Assembly: GCA_027625915.1 (NCBI GenBank)
Contig: JANTQA010000008.1
Location: 617,001-681,000 of the forward strand
Reading direction: 5' to 3'
Length of the DNA: 64,000 nt
DNA from: Anaeramoeba flamelloides
Lineage: Eukaryota > Metamonada > Anaeramoebidae
Part shown: positions 23,801 through 35,367 of the stretch, piece by piece
Layout: each line of letters opens with the position of its first letter
Position numbering within the stretch: position 1 is the stretch's first letter
Notes under the pieces: generated by a model
The model's input: only the letters and a program-made list of their open reading frames with translations
Database searches by the model: none
What the model was told of the DNA's origin: nothing
Program-made: the position numbers and the translations under genes

Positions 23801-26793
23801 ACAAATGTAAATACATTTTGGATCAGTATCCTAAAGATATAACTTCTGGATTCGAGGCACTCCATGAGCAAACGAAATTCTTTGCAAACCATTCAATTAG
23901 AAACATGGCCACGCTCGGGGGATCATTATACACAGCTAATCCATTAAGTGATCTTTACCCAATTCTGATGTCTGTTGATGCCATAGCAAACATCGAATCA
24001 GTTAACGGATCAAGGAGAGTGCCCGTCAGAGAATTTGTTATAAGCAAGGGCAAAACATGCTTGAAGCCAGAAGAAATCTTAGTCTCTGTTGACATCCCAT
24101 TCACCAAGAAAAACCAATACGTGAAAAGTTATAAAATCGGAAGAAGAAGAGAAGATTCGCAATCTATTATCAATGGCGGATTTATGGTGGAATTTGATGA
24201 AAACGAAAAAGATATGGTTGTTGATGCATGCCTCGCCTATGGCGCGATCTGGGAAACTTCGATCATTGCCAAAAAGGCTAGTGAATTTTTAATTGGCAAG
24301 AAGTTCAATGCACAAACTGCGCAAGAGTGTATGGAAATTCTGGAAAAGGAAATCCCAATCATGAAACGATTAGGGTTAATTGACCTCAGAAAGGATTTGA
24401 TCAAGAACATCTTTTTCAAATTCTTTGTTGAAATTGGTACCAAGCAGGGCCTGATTGATAAAAACAAGCCAATTAGCAATATTGGCGGTTACTATAGATG
24501 GCCACACAGGGTCGCCAAACAAGAATTTGAAGATTTCAACACCGAAGTTGGACAACCATACAAACATTTACAGGCATACGAATCCACAACGGGCGAAGCC
24601 AAATTTATTACCGATCTGCCAGAACCCGAGGGAACTGTTTTTTGTGCAATCGTCCCATCAACAAAGGCATGCGCCAGGATCTTAAAAATCGACGAATCAG
24701 AGGCATTGAAAATGAAGGGCGTCGTTTCCTTCTTATCAGCTAAGGATATACCAGGATCAAACTATGCAGGAATCATCATAGATGACGAGGAAATTTTTGC
24801 CTCAAAGCAAGTTAACTATTATGGCCACCCCATTGGGATCATTGTTGCCGAAACTGATGAACTTGCCAAGGAGGCAGCCAAATTAGTCAAGATTGAATAC
24901 GAGGAATTGCCCTTTATTCAAACCATCCAAGAGGCCATTAAGGAACAAAGCTTTTTCGAATTAGACGAAGAACGATTAATGGGCGTTGGCGACGTTGAAA
25001 AGGCATTTGAAGAATCAGATGTCGTTGTCGAGGGCGAAATGTTCACTGAGCATCAAGAACATTTCTATTTCGAAACCGAAAACTGTCTTGTCATCCCTCA
25101 ACCCGACCAAATGCTGATCTACGCTGCAGCACAAGACTTGGGGCAAGTACAACGAACAGTGTCAATTGCATTGGCCAAGCCAAAAAGCTACGTAACGGTC
25201 AAAATGCATAGGCTCGGTGGATCGTTTGGCGGTAAGCAACATCGAACAATGTACATTTCGGCAATGGCCGCAGTCGCTGCAAAGAAATTGAGAAGACCTG
25301 TCAAATTCTGGCTGGACAGACAGACTGATATGTCGATCTCTGGAATGAGACACGCATTTTTGGGTAAATACAAGATGGGTATCAATAAAACCACCGGTAA
25401 AATCAACTCTGTAGACCTCAGGGTATATAACAACGGCGGACACTCCCTTGATCTCTCCTCATGTGTCATGGACCGTGGTCTTTGGTCAACAGATAACAGT
25501 TATCATTTCCCAAATATTAGAATTGAGGGTAAATGCTGTAAAACCAACCGTGTCAGTTCAACGGCATACAGATCCTTTGGGTGCGCACAGGGATTGGGCA
25601 TCATCGAAACAGCCATCGAACACGCTAGTCACGAAGCAGGCCTTGATCCCGATTTCGTTCGAACAGCAAATCTCTACGAAGTTGGCGATATTACACCAAC
25701 AGGATGGAGATTAACGGACTCCAAGACACATAGGGTTATGAAGGAATGTAAAGAGAAGGTCAACTACGAAGAAAGGAAGCAAAAGATCAAGGAATTCAAT
25801 AAACTCAACAAATACAAAAAACGCGGATGCTCCATTTTGCCCATTAAGGGATCCATGGGATTTGAAGCTGATTTCATGTGCCAACAAAGCGCATTAGTAA
25901 ACATCTACACAGACGGTACAATCCACATCAGTCACGGTGGTACAGAAATGGGTCAAGGTTTGAGTACCAAATTGGCACAGGTCGCTGCCACAGCACTCGG
26001 CGTTTCAACATCGAGAATCCGTGTCGGAGAAACCGCCACAGACAAAATCGCCAACGCACCACCAACAGCTGCTGTCACCGGACAAGGCCTCAATGGTAGA
26101 GCAGTCTTGGATGCATGCAGAATCATCAACGAACGTTTGGAACCTGTTAAAAAGGACCTCGGCGAAAAGGCCACCTTTGACGAAGTCATTCTCGAAGCCT
26201 ATTTCAGAAAGATCGGCCTGAATGTCGTCGGACATGGCAAATTGGACGACTTTGTCTACAATTATAAAACCAAAAAGGGTAGACAGGCATGGTACGTCAG
26301 TTGGTCAGGCGTATATACAGAAGTTGAAATCGACACCCTGACAGGCGAATTCCAAATCCTACACACAGAATTCGTTCATGACGCCGGTAGATCATTGAAT
26401 AGCGCAATCGATATCGGTCAAATCGAAGGCGGTTTCGTCCAGGGAGCAGGCTTTTGGACAATGGAAAAACCAATTTGGGCGAAAGACGGACATTTAAGAA
26501 CCAGAAACGTTTCCACTTATAAAATCCCTGCCTACTCTGATATACCAATCAAATTCAATGTCTCACTCATCGAGAATGCTCCAAATCCTCTTGGCGTTTA
26601 TTCAAGTAAAGCAACAGGTGAGTCAGGATTCCATTCATCAACAACAGTTTTCTTCGCCATCAGAAATGCCATTAAGGCTGCCAGAGAAGAAAGTGGCTTG
26701 ACTGATTTCTTCCCATTAAAGGCTCCTTTAACAATCGATAATATTCAAAGTGCTTGTAATATGAAAGTTGATCCTTTTGATGTCGAGAAATAA
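20817..26793 (+). CDS. KHA-like domain / xanthine dehydrogenase-like molybdo-flavoprotein fusion
   Basis: Xanthine dehydrogenase-family enzymes hydroxylate purines or aldehydes using two 2Fe-2S clusters, FAD and a molybdenum cofactor. Exons: 20817-21261, 22580-22920, 23155-26793 (phases 1 and 0), giving 1474 residues. The first ~60 residues are basic with no acidic residue and contain two SRNF motifs, like a mitochondrial/hydrogenosomal presequence. Next comes a KHA-like domain (KRVQIFRNG, then GASIMDIALIKDNDTIYIAE; compare KCTD9). The enzyme follows: CGEGGCGAC, CGYCTPG and NLCRCTGYRP iron-sulfur ligands; FAD motif LGGSLYTANPLSDLYP; molybdenum domain LGGSFGGKQHR, TAYRSFGCAQG, HGGTEMGQGL, AIDIGQVEG-like AIDIGQIEG, and ATGESGF. 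The usual catalytic arginine and the final glutamate are present, but the substrate-binding glutamate of GGKE is glutamine. The bovine FFPGYRKT segment reads FVISKGKT. Substrate and electron acceptor are therefore not assigned. The exon 3 core is unusually GC-rich. Confidence 0.88.
21262..22579 (+). other. Intron 1 of the xanthine dehydrogenase-like gene
   Basis: Donor GTAAGT at 21262, acceptor AATAG at 22579, 1318 bp. It separates the KHA-like exon from the enzyme exons. It contains the TTAA-flanked element at 22014-22162 and many T runs, and no other exon that I can see. Confidence 0.8.
22014..22162. mobile_element. MITE-like element with TTAA flanks (piggyBac-like?)
   Basis: About 149 bp bounded by TTAA at 22010-22013 and 22163-22166. 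Termini are imperfect inverted repeats of ~24 bp: GGATTATCTCAAAAAAAGCC at the left versus, in reverse complement, GTATTATCTAAAAAAAGCC at the right, both continuing to a (G/A)CTGT end. The TTAA flanks suggest piggyBac-type transposition, but the ends do not start with the usual CCC. No coding capacity. It lies in intron 1. Confidence 0.6.
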
Positions 26794-29577
26794 TTTATTT
26801 ATTTCTTTTTTTTTGAAATACGAAACGTGCTGTGTTTTTTTTTTTTTTTTACTTTAGGTTATTTCTTTATTTATTCATTTATTTTTAACTGATTTTTTAT
26901 TTTTCCTTCTATATATTTATTAATTCAATTTTTTTAGTTGTTTTAATACAAATTTTTAAATAATATTTTAAAGATTTAAAAAGTAGAAAATTTAGATTTC
27001 TTTCAGAATAAGAAAAAAAAAAAAAAAAAAAAAAAAACATTTTTTTTTAGGATCACAATTTTTAAACAAATTATTAAATACGAGAAAAATAAAACTGTTC
27101 TTTTTCATTTATTTTAAATTTTTTATTTTTTTTAATTATGGAAAAAGTTTTTTTTTTGATTGATTTTAGAATTAAGAACATTTTCATTTTTTCTGGTTTA
27201 TCGTTTTGGCTTTTGGTTGTTTGTTGAAGGTAATTTGTGAACATGTTTTGAAATAAAAGAATAATTTCATTTTTAGTCCAATACCTTAAAATCAAAATTC
27301 CATATAATTGAAAATTCACCAAAATTCAATTTTAGAAAAAAAAATCATATTTTATCAATTCACCAAGAAATACCAAATTAGAACCACCCACTATTTGAAA
27401 TGTTAATAATTGTTTATAAATTACAATACCCACAAAACAAAAAATAAATAATTATCAATACTAATAAATAAAAAGTGTATTAACAATTTTGGGGGGTGCT
27501 AAATAAAAAAATACATTGGTAAATTTGTAAAATTTCTATTAGGAATTTTGATCAATCAATTGGGTAGATACCATTAAATAATTTTTTTTGAGTTCTTCTC
27601 TTTAGAAAAATCCAACTTTTACCTATTATCAAACGTTTGATAAAAATTTTTGATCCAACTGAACTGGTTACATAATTCAAAAATCGAAATGAAAAGAAAA
27701 AAAACTAAAAGATGAAAAAATGATTAAAATATTTTACAAAAATCAAAATTATTTCCAATTTGAATGAAATTGTATTATTATGATTCCTTGGACCATTTTA
27801 ACTGTTTGAAAAATTTTAATTTGTAGTTTAGTTTTTATTAAATTGGACATCTTCTTTGAAAAATAAGAAAATTAATTTTTAACACCGTTTTTATGATATG
27901 TGTAGCATATTTTTTTACTACTTATTTAATTTAATTAATCAACTTTTAAATAAAAAATCATTACTATTCTATTTTTTTCCTGAAAAAAAGTAAAGACTAT
28001 AAAATCTTCTTAAATGTAATGTATTGAATAAGAAATAATTTTTAAAGAAATTAATAAATATTTTTTTTTTTTTTCCTTTTCAGAAATATTTCAAATGAAA
28101 CAAATTTAATTTGATGTGTTAGTGTATTTTTTTAAAAAAACAAAATTACATATTTATATTTAATACATAAAATTTGAATAAAGTGTTTTTTTTAAAATTT
28201 TATTTAATTCAAATCAAAAAAATTTATAAGATTCAAAATACTTTCTTCAGAAATAAAGTACAATTTTCAAATTTTAACTACCACCCTTTATGTAAAACTG
28301 AATTTTTCAAATCATTTCTTTAACCAAATTCGTTTGGATATTTTAATAAATACAGGAGTGGGATATACCCTTGTATAATATATTTTCGTATAAAAGAAAA
28401 AAATGGAAATCTTTAAATGAAAAGATTTCTCAAGAAAAAATAAATAAAAAACATTTATTACTTGGCCTTATCTATGAACATTTGATACAACTACTTATTC
28501 TTTATTTGGTTTAGTTTTTAATTCTTCATGGAAATACTTTTGTTTGTAAAAATTTTCAGAAACTAATTACTTTCTCTTTCTGAAGTATTTCGAAGATGTA
28601 TTTAAAAATCTAATTCTATTTCAGAAAAATGGGAAACTTATTAAATTCCTCTTCATAAATTTAGGTTTATCAGACAAATTCGTTTGAATTTATTATTATT
28701 TGTTATGAATTGAAAGGAGTACTAAAAAATGGTTCTGAATCTGATTGTAATTTTTTCAATTATTTAGGGTTGAATCTTTTGTAACAGTTTTTTGATTCCA
28801 AGAATTCAACCCCTTTATTTTAATTTTTGAAATAGTATTCTTTTTTTTGGCTTTGTTTGAGAAAAATATTTGAAAAAATAATCTTTGAAAGGAAATTTGT
28901 AAAAAAAAGTTTTTTAAAATAATAATAAATAGTAATGGTGCGAGAAATTCAAGGAAATAAATTGTTTGGATTCATCGAAATTAAGAAGATATTGAAAACA
29001 AATCTTCAAAAATTGTCTTTGATCGATTTTTTTTTTTCTTTCTTGATTTCAGACAAATTAATATGAAAAGGTGATCTTTCGTGTTGGGTCTTCTAAAAGA
29101 AAATTTTTGTTTCAAATAGACACCTTTTCAGGTCTATTTTTTGGGTTTACTCTAGGTCTAATTTCATTCATTCGTATAAACACATTTCTAGATCAAAAAC
29201 ATATTTTAATAAAACTCAAACTTTTAATTAAAAAAATGTTCCAAAATTGTAAAATAAAAGTTTCAACTTGGATTTACTTTGGGTTCACTTCTTTTCACAA
29301 ATAGATCAGCAAATGATTTTTTGGTTTCCAAAGTTTCAATATTTAGTGGCACTCAAAAAATATTTTTCAGTCATGCTTACACAATTAAAATTTTTCAAAA
29401 GGCCAAAATGTACTTCCTTAAATAATTTTATGACAAAAAGAGAATTTAAATACCTTGGAATGTGATAATACGTTTTATTAATCACAATTAGTGATTCAAT
29501 AAAATTTAATTATTTCAAAAATTTTTTCAAAAAACAAATTCATTTTTCTTATTTCTTTTCATTTTTTAGTCATCAAA
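26794..29577. other. Intergenic region between XDH-like gene and UTP5
   Basis: 2.8 kb of AT-rich sequence with long A and T runs. A stretch at 29071-29465 is slightly less biased, but it has no ATG-started frame of recognisable content. The region should hold the XDH 3' end and the UTP5 promoter; no motif stands out. Confidence 0.45.
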
Positions 29578-32500
29578 ATGAAAAATTCCTTTATATCATT
29601 TGATTGCCGATACTTTTTAACGATCTCCAATGAAACAAATATTCTAATTTATCAAATCTCAACATCTGAACTGGTTTTAGCAATTGATTTTGTTGAACAT
29701 TCAATTTTAAAAATTACAACAGTCTCATGGTCGAGATCAACAAACGAACAACATGAACAAGTACAAAACAAAATTTCTCAAAACAATTACAAATTAAAAC
29801 AAAGAACCAAACTAACAACATACTTTTTTTTTTTTTTTTTTTTTTATAATTCTTAATCATCCCTTTAAAATCCCAATCATACACAGGACATTTTTGGTAT
29901 TCTTGCAATAGGAACTGAACACGGATCAATTTTTTTGTTTGATCTTGATAAAAAAAAGATTATTAAGGAGCTTGGTAAACCACAAAGAACAAAAAAAAAA
30001 TCTTCAAAAACTTCTTCAATACAACTTTATTATCAAAAAAATTTACTTTTTTCTTGTTACGGTAATGGGGAAATTGTTGTGTGGGATATCCAAAAATCCA
30101 AACAAACAAAGTAATTGATTTCTTTTTTTTTTTTGGAACCATTCTTCTTCGCGATTTACTTTTCTTTTTTTTTTCTGTTTTTTTTTTTTTTTTTTATGAT
30201 TAAGGATCCAATTACGAACATTATTTTTTTTGAATTTATTTCAAAACCTTCATCTCACTTTTCAATTTAATCGAAATTGTTATATTATAACACACCACTG
30301 AATAATTGGTTTCTTTACTTCAAATGGATCAAACCAAGTGAAACTTTTTATTCAAAAACATTTTCAAAAAAAAAAAGAAATTAAACATTTATACGTAATC
30401 AATAAAAAAAAAAAATAAAAAAAAAAACAAGAATGTACAATTGGAATGAAGTGATTTTATAATCACCAACATTTTTTACAGACCATTAAAATTTAACACA
30501 ACCCTCTGTTTTTTCAAATATTTTATACCAAAATAGAAAATTTAATAATTCACAAAAACGATCACCTTTTCAAACAGGAAAAATATGTGTTGATTTAAAG
30601 AAAAAAACACTTTTGTCAACAGAACCAAAATGTAAGCTTTGGGATTTTAATAAAGGAAAATTGAAAAAAGCTTTTAGCACAAACAAGAATGAGTTTGTAA
30701 CAAATCAATTAAATCAAGTAGAAAAAAATTATAATATTGATTTACATCATCTTGGTGGAAATTATATTACAAACACCAACACAGACTCAAATATAATTGA
30801 ATTTTGGAAAATGTCCGATGATTCTCCTCATAAAGGTTTGTATTTTAAAATTCTTTTCTTTATTTTCTTCTTTTCTAAATTTTTTTAAAAAATTCAAGTG
30901 AACAATATAATAAAAATTATAATTATAAGTCTCTTAATCTTATGCGTTTCAAAATGAATGAGCTTTCTATCACTAACAAAAGAATTATGTGTATTTTATT
31001 TATTATTAAGCATTGCAAATTATAAATATCTGGATATTACTTGATGTTATTTTGAATAATTGGTGTACATTCTAAAAATATTTGACTTTAATATAAAAAT
31101 TAAATTATTTGATCAAGAGATAGATTTCTGGTGATTATTATTAAAAGTTTTAAAAGTTCGTTGGTTTATAATTGGTTTACACATTTTCCAAACTTTTTAG
31201 AAAATAATCCTATTTTGTTCATTCAAAAAAATTACAATTTGCGGCAAAATGATGGTAAATAACAATAAAATTTGAAAAACGAAAAAAAAGAAGTTGTAAA
31301 AAAGTTCATATAAATTTTTTTTTCTCGATATGGAGTTTAAATTTTGAATGAAATTTAGATGATACAAAAATTGGTTTTGTTGAAAGCAAGCTATTTTTTC
31401 AAGTTTTCCAAAACTTTGTACATTTTTAGATCGATGTGCAAAAACAAAAAGATAGAAAGTACACGAATAAGCATGAGTTTTTTTAGATTTTTCAAAATTT
31501 TAAACCAAGTTTCAATTATCAACAAATTTTCTTACAAAGTTTTGAAAATTTTCCTCAAATTGTATGAATGCCAAGAAAAAAAAAATTATAGTGAATGAAA
31601 AGAAAAAAAAACAAAAATTGTAAAAGTTCCATTACAAAAAAAAATATTGTAAATGAAATTCAAAAAAGTTCAAGAAACTTTGTCAAGTGAAAAATATTTT
31701 GTATGAAGTTAAAATCCAATTCAAGAAACTACATTAAATTTCCAACATTTTGCCGCCAACTCTAAGAAACCCAAAAATATGATGAAATACCATAATGTAA
31801 CTCGTCAGACTTTGTTGATGGAAGGACCTTATAATATTTTTACAAATATTTTTCAAATAAATTTATTTTTTTTTTAATGATTTACAAACCAAAATTTCCC
31901 TGAATGACAATTGATGAACTTTTTATTTATCATCTCAGTTTTGAATTTTAAAAACATACTGGAATTACAGAATCAGAATTTATCGCGATTTTTTTTTGTT
32001 TACTTTTTTGATCATTTATAAATTGTTTGTATACAAAATTCTATCTTAGTTTTCAAGAAATAGTTCTTAAAAAATTGATTTTCTTTTGAATACAAAATAA
32101 TAACCTAATCAAAATGTACTGTTTATGTTAAATACGATTAAAGAATAAATCAAGACGAATAAATAAAATTAAATCAAAAAAAAAAAAAATATAAACCGAT
32201 ATTTCTTTCTTGTCAGAATCGACAATATATATTATTAGAATTTAAATTTCATACAAAAATTTAAATCATCTAATTATTTTGCAATTTTTCTTTTCAAAAA
32301 AAATTGATGTCTAAGCTTTGATTTTTTTTTAATAATTTATTTTGGAATTGTTGAGGAATATAATACTACTACTAATAATAATAATAATGTCTTTGAAAAA
32401 GTTTAAATGATCAAAAAAAAATTAACAAATTATAAAGAATTTTTCATTTAATCCATTAACAAGTATTTTTTCTTGGAATCCGTGATCAATTGGATTTTCT

Positions 32501-33375
32501 TACAATTACCAGATTTTTTCAAATAAATTTGAAAAGTAAAATGAGAGAAATAATTGTATTATTTCTAATTTATTAGTACTAATGAAATTCAAATAAATTT
32601 TGGTGTTCAATGTAATTAATTGATTAATTTAATCAGATATGATAAACTGGGCGAAAATAATAATAATAAATAAAGAAAAGCTTGATATTTCTTTATTTTT
32701 TTTAATACCACTTTTTAAAAATAAGATGTTTTTTCTTCATTATTATATATTATTGGAATATAAAATATCAAAATTCGAAAAATAAAAAGGATTAATTTAT
32801 AACAACCATTTCTAATAAAACCATATTTTTAATACTAAACTCAATCTAAAATATTTGTATTCAAAAAAAAAAATAAAAATGTTCTATTAAAAATCATATT
32901 TTTATTGATTATTAATTTTTTTTAAAAAAAAACTAATTGATAATTTTAACCTAAAAAATAGTCTTGAAATCTAATCATAAAATGTATGATATTCAATTTA
33001 ATCCAAGCAATTATTTGAATGACAACGAATTCATTATAAAAGGTTTTAATGACAATACCATCTCAATTTTCCGTATCAGATTACAACAACGGAAAAGGAA
33101 ATTAAATGAAGAAGAAAGTTCTGAAAACAGTATTATTATACCATCAATCCAAATGTCTTTAGATAAAAAGATCGAAGGAAGAATTTTAGCCACTACATTT
33201 TTTTCCTCCACAGAGATAATTGTTGCTTATGGAACAAAACATAAACCTAGCTTCAAACAAATTGTAAATATTTTTTTTTTTTTATTTTATTTTTATTATT
33301 TTGCATTATAAAAAATATTTTGGATTAATATAATAATAGTAACAAAATCTATCTATTATCACAATTTTAATCATT

Positions 33376-33442
<67 letters not shown>

Positions 33443-35367
33443 CTATACCAATTTTCAATTTATAAAATTAACTCAATAACACTTATTATTCTTCAGTACG
33501 ATAAAAATTATCTTTTTTTTTTTTTCAGTTATTTTAAGAAAACAAATGATTTTAAAAAAAAATAATTGATTTCCAATGTGTTAAAGATTTAAATTAAATG
33601 AATATATTTTATTTTCACTTCAATTTATTGAGTTATATCCGCTGTTTAAAATATTGGGTTGCTAAAATAAAAAATCTCAAAATCTAATCGATCTTAGGAA
33701 CAAAACTAAATTAAATAAGTTATAGTTTTGATTTTTTAAAAAGATATTTTTTTTTAAAATAATTCACAATTAAAGTTGTAAAAAATTATTAATATTAATA
33801 AAAAGACAAAATAATTGAAAAAAAAATTCCAAAAAAATTTGAATTTGAAAAGTTTTTTTAACAAATCATTTGGCCTTAATTACAAGAATTGTTAGAAAAT
33901 TTAAATTATATTTGGAATAAAAAATTCAATTTTAAATTTTTAGGGTTAAATTTACTAATTATCACATATCTTCAAAAAAATGTTATTATAAGAAATCAAA
34001 TTTCATATTAAAATTAAAAACACAGTTTATTTGTAAAAATTTGTAAATTTATTTGAAAAATACATCTATTAAAACTATAATTATTAAAATAATAATAATA
34101 TTTTTACAAAATGTTGAATAAAACGATTTATTATTTTTATACAAAAGAATTATCTCCAAAAAAAGAAAAAAAAATTCTATACATTAAAATTCATGGAATT
34201 AAATCCTTGGAATAGTTACTTGATATGATGTAATAATGATCAAAATATTAATAAACAAAGTAAAAAACTTTTTATTATGCAAGAAATATAATCAATTTTA
34301 ATTGTTCGCTTTTTAGAAAACATGGAAAAAAAAATTTGATCTCACTGAAAAAAAATTTCTTTTCTGGGTTTATTCTAAGCAGATCATAATTTTTTAACAC
34401 TTAGCATCTACACAAAATAAGAAAGCACATTATATCACCAATAATAACATATTTTAATATTTTGTACTGTTTCTATCGGAAACTTATTCCTAAATATTTA
34501 TTTAAAATAAACATTTAATTCTAATTATTTTCATTTTTTTTCAAAAAATATATTTAATAGAAATACCTTAATAAGAAAAAATTTGTTGAAAATGTAATAA
34601 TTTCTGATTCAAAAACAAAAAATGAAAGTAATAACGAAAACAATGAAGAAGAATTCACAAATGAAGAACAAATATCACTTGAAGATAAAATCAAAACTCT
34701 TGGATTGGTCAAAGAAGAACAAATTGAATCAAACAATGAAGACAAACAAAACGAAATAAAAAATAGACAAAGGGGTGGCTCTGGACTAAAAACTATGATT
34801 GCAGTATTAGAACAGGCTTTAAAAACTGAAGATTCAAGTTTACTTGAAAAGGTTATTTTGGTTGATGATCCCGAAATAATTAATAACACAACAAAGGAAT
34901 TGCAACTGAAATATATATTTGTGTTTATAAATAAATTGGTAAGATTAATGAAAACGAAGAATGATAACCTCATGCCAATTATTAGATGGATGAGAGCAAT
35001 TTTGAATAACCACCTTTCTTATTTAATATCCTTACCAAATTTGGTCGAAAGGTTATCTAAATTATATCAAATGATTGATTATAGATTATCGAATTTTCAA
35101 GAATTATCTGAACTTTCGGGTAAACTTGATCTATTATTAGATAAAGTAAATGTAATGAAAACCCGTGAAAAGGTCGAAACGTTTTCCAAACCTTTAGCAG
35201 TGTTTTATGTTTCTGATGAAAGTGATTCTGAAGATCAATCTGATGCTGAACTATCGGATAGTATTTCAGATATCGAAGAAGAAGAATTATTGGAAGAAAT
35301 GAAATTATCTATTTTTGGTCTTGATGGTAATGATGATATGTTTGATGACGAAGAATTAGATTTTTAA
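29578..35367 (+). CDS. UTP5: U3 snoRNP / t-UTP WD-repeat protein UTP5 (WDR43 homologue)
   Basis: UTP5/WDR43 is a nucleolar small-subunit processome component needed for pre-rRNA transcription and early 18S processing. Five exons join in frame: 29578-29760, 29887-30110, 30537-30835, 32962-33263 and 34561-35367, giving 604 residues (human WDR43 about 677). The N-terminal half has weak WD40 blades (ILAIGTEHGSIFLFDLD, LLFSCYGNGEIVVWDIQ, STEPKCKLWDFNKGKLKKAF). The C-terminal half carries the Utp12 domain (IRWMRAILNNHLSYLISLPN, then LYQMIDYRLSNFQELSELSG) and an acidic tail, as in the family. The start of exon 3 (30537, after AAATAG) was chosen because it is the acceptor that completes the phase-2 codon and keeps the frame open; it is the least certain junction. 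The first blade is short, as if the N-terminus is trimmed. Confidence 0.85.
30836..32961 (+). other. 2.1-kb intron 3 of UTP5
   Basis: Donor GTTTGT, acceptor AAATAG. AT-rich interior with short repeated A-rich motifs (about 31260-31730). No nested gene recognised. Confidence 0.75.
33264..34560 (+). other. 1.3-kb intron 4 of UTP5
   Basis: Donor GTAAAT, acceptor TTAATAG. It contains the TA/TG microsatellite at 33376-33440 and otherwise featureless AT-rich sequence. Confidence 0.75.
33376..33440 (+). repeat. Compound (TA)n(TG)n microsatellite
   Basis: About nine TA units run directly into about 23 TG units (33394-33440). It lies in UTP5 intron 4 and is likely polymorphic in length. Confidence 0.9.

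Noticed and set aside
24237-26548. Multiple 60-95 residue frames overlapping XDH exon 3
   Set aside because: The GC-rich core of the exon has few stops in any frame; the real frame carries all enzyme motifs.
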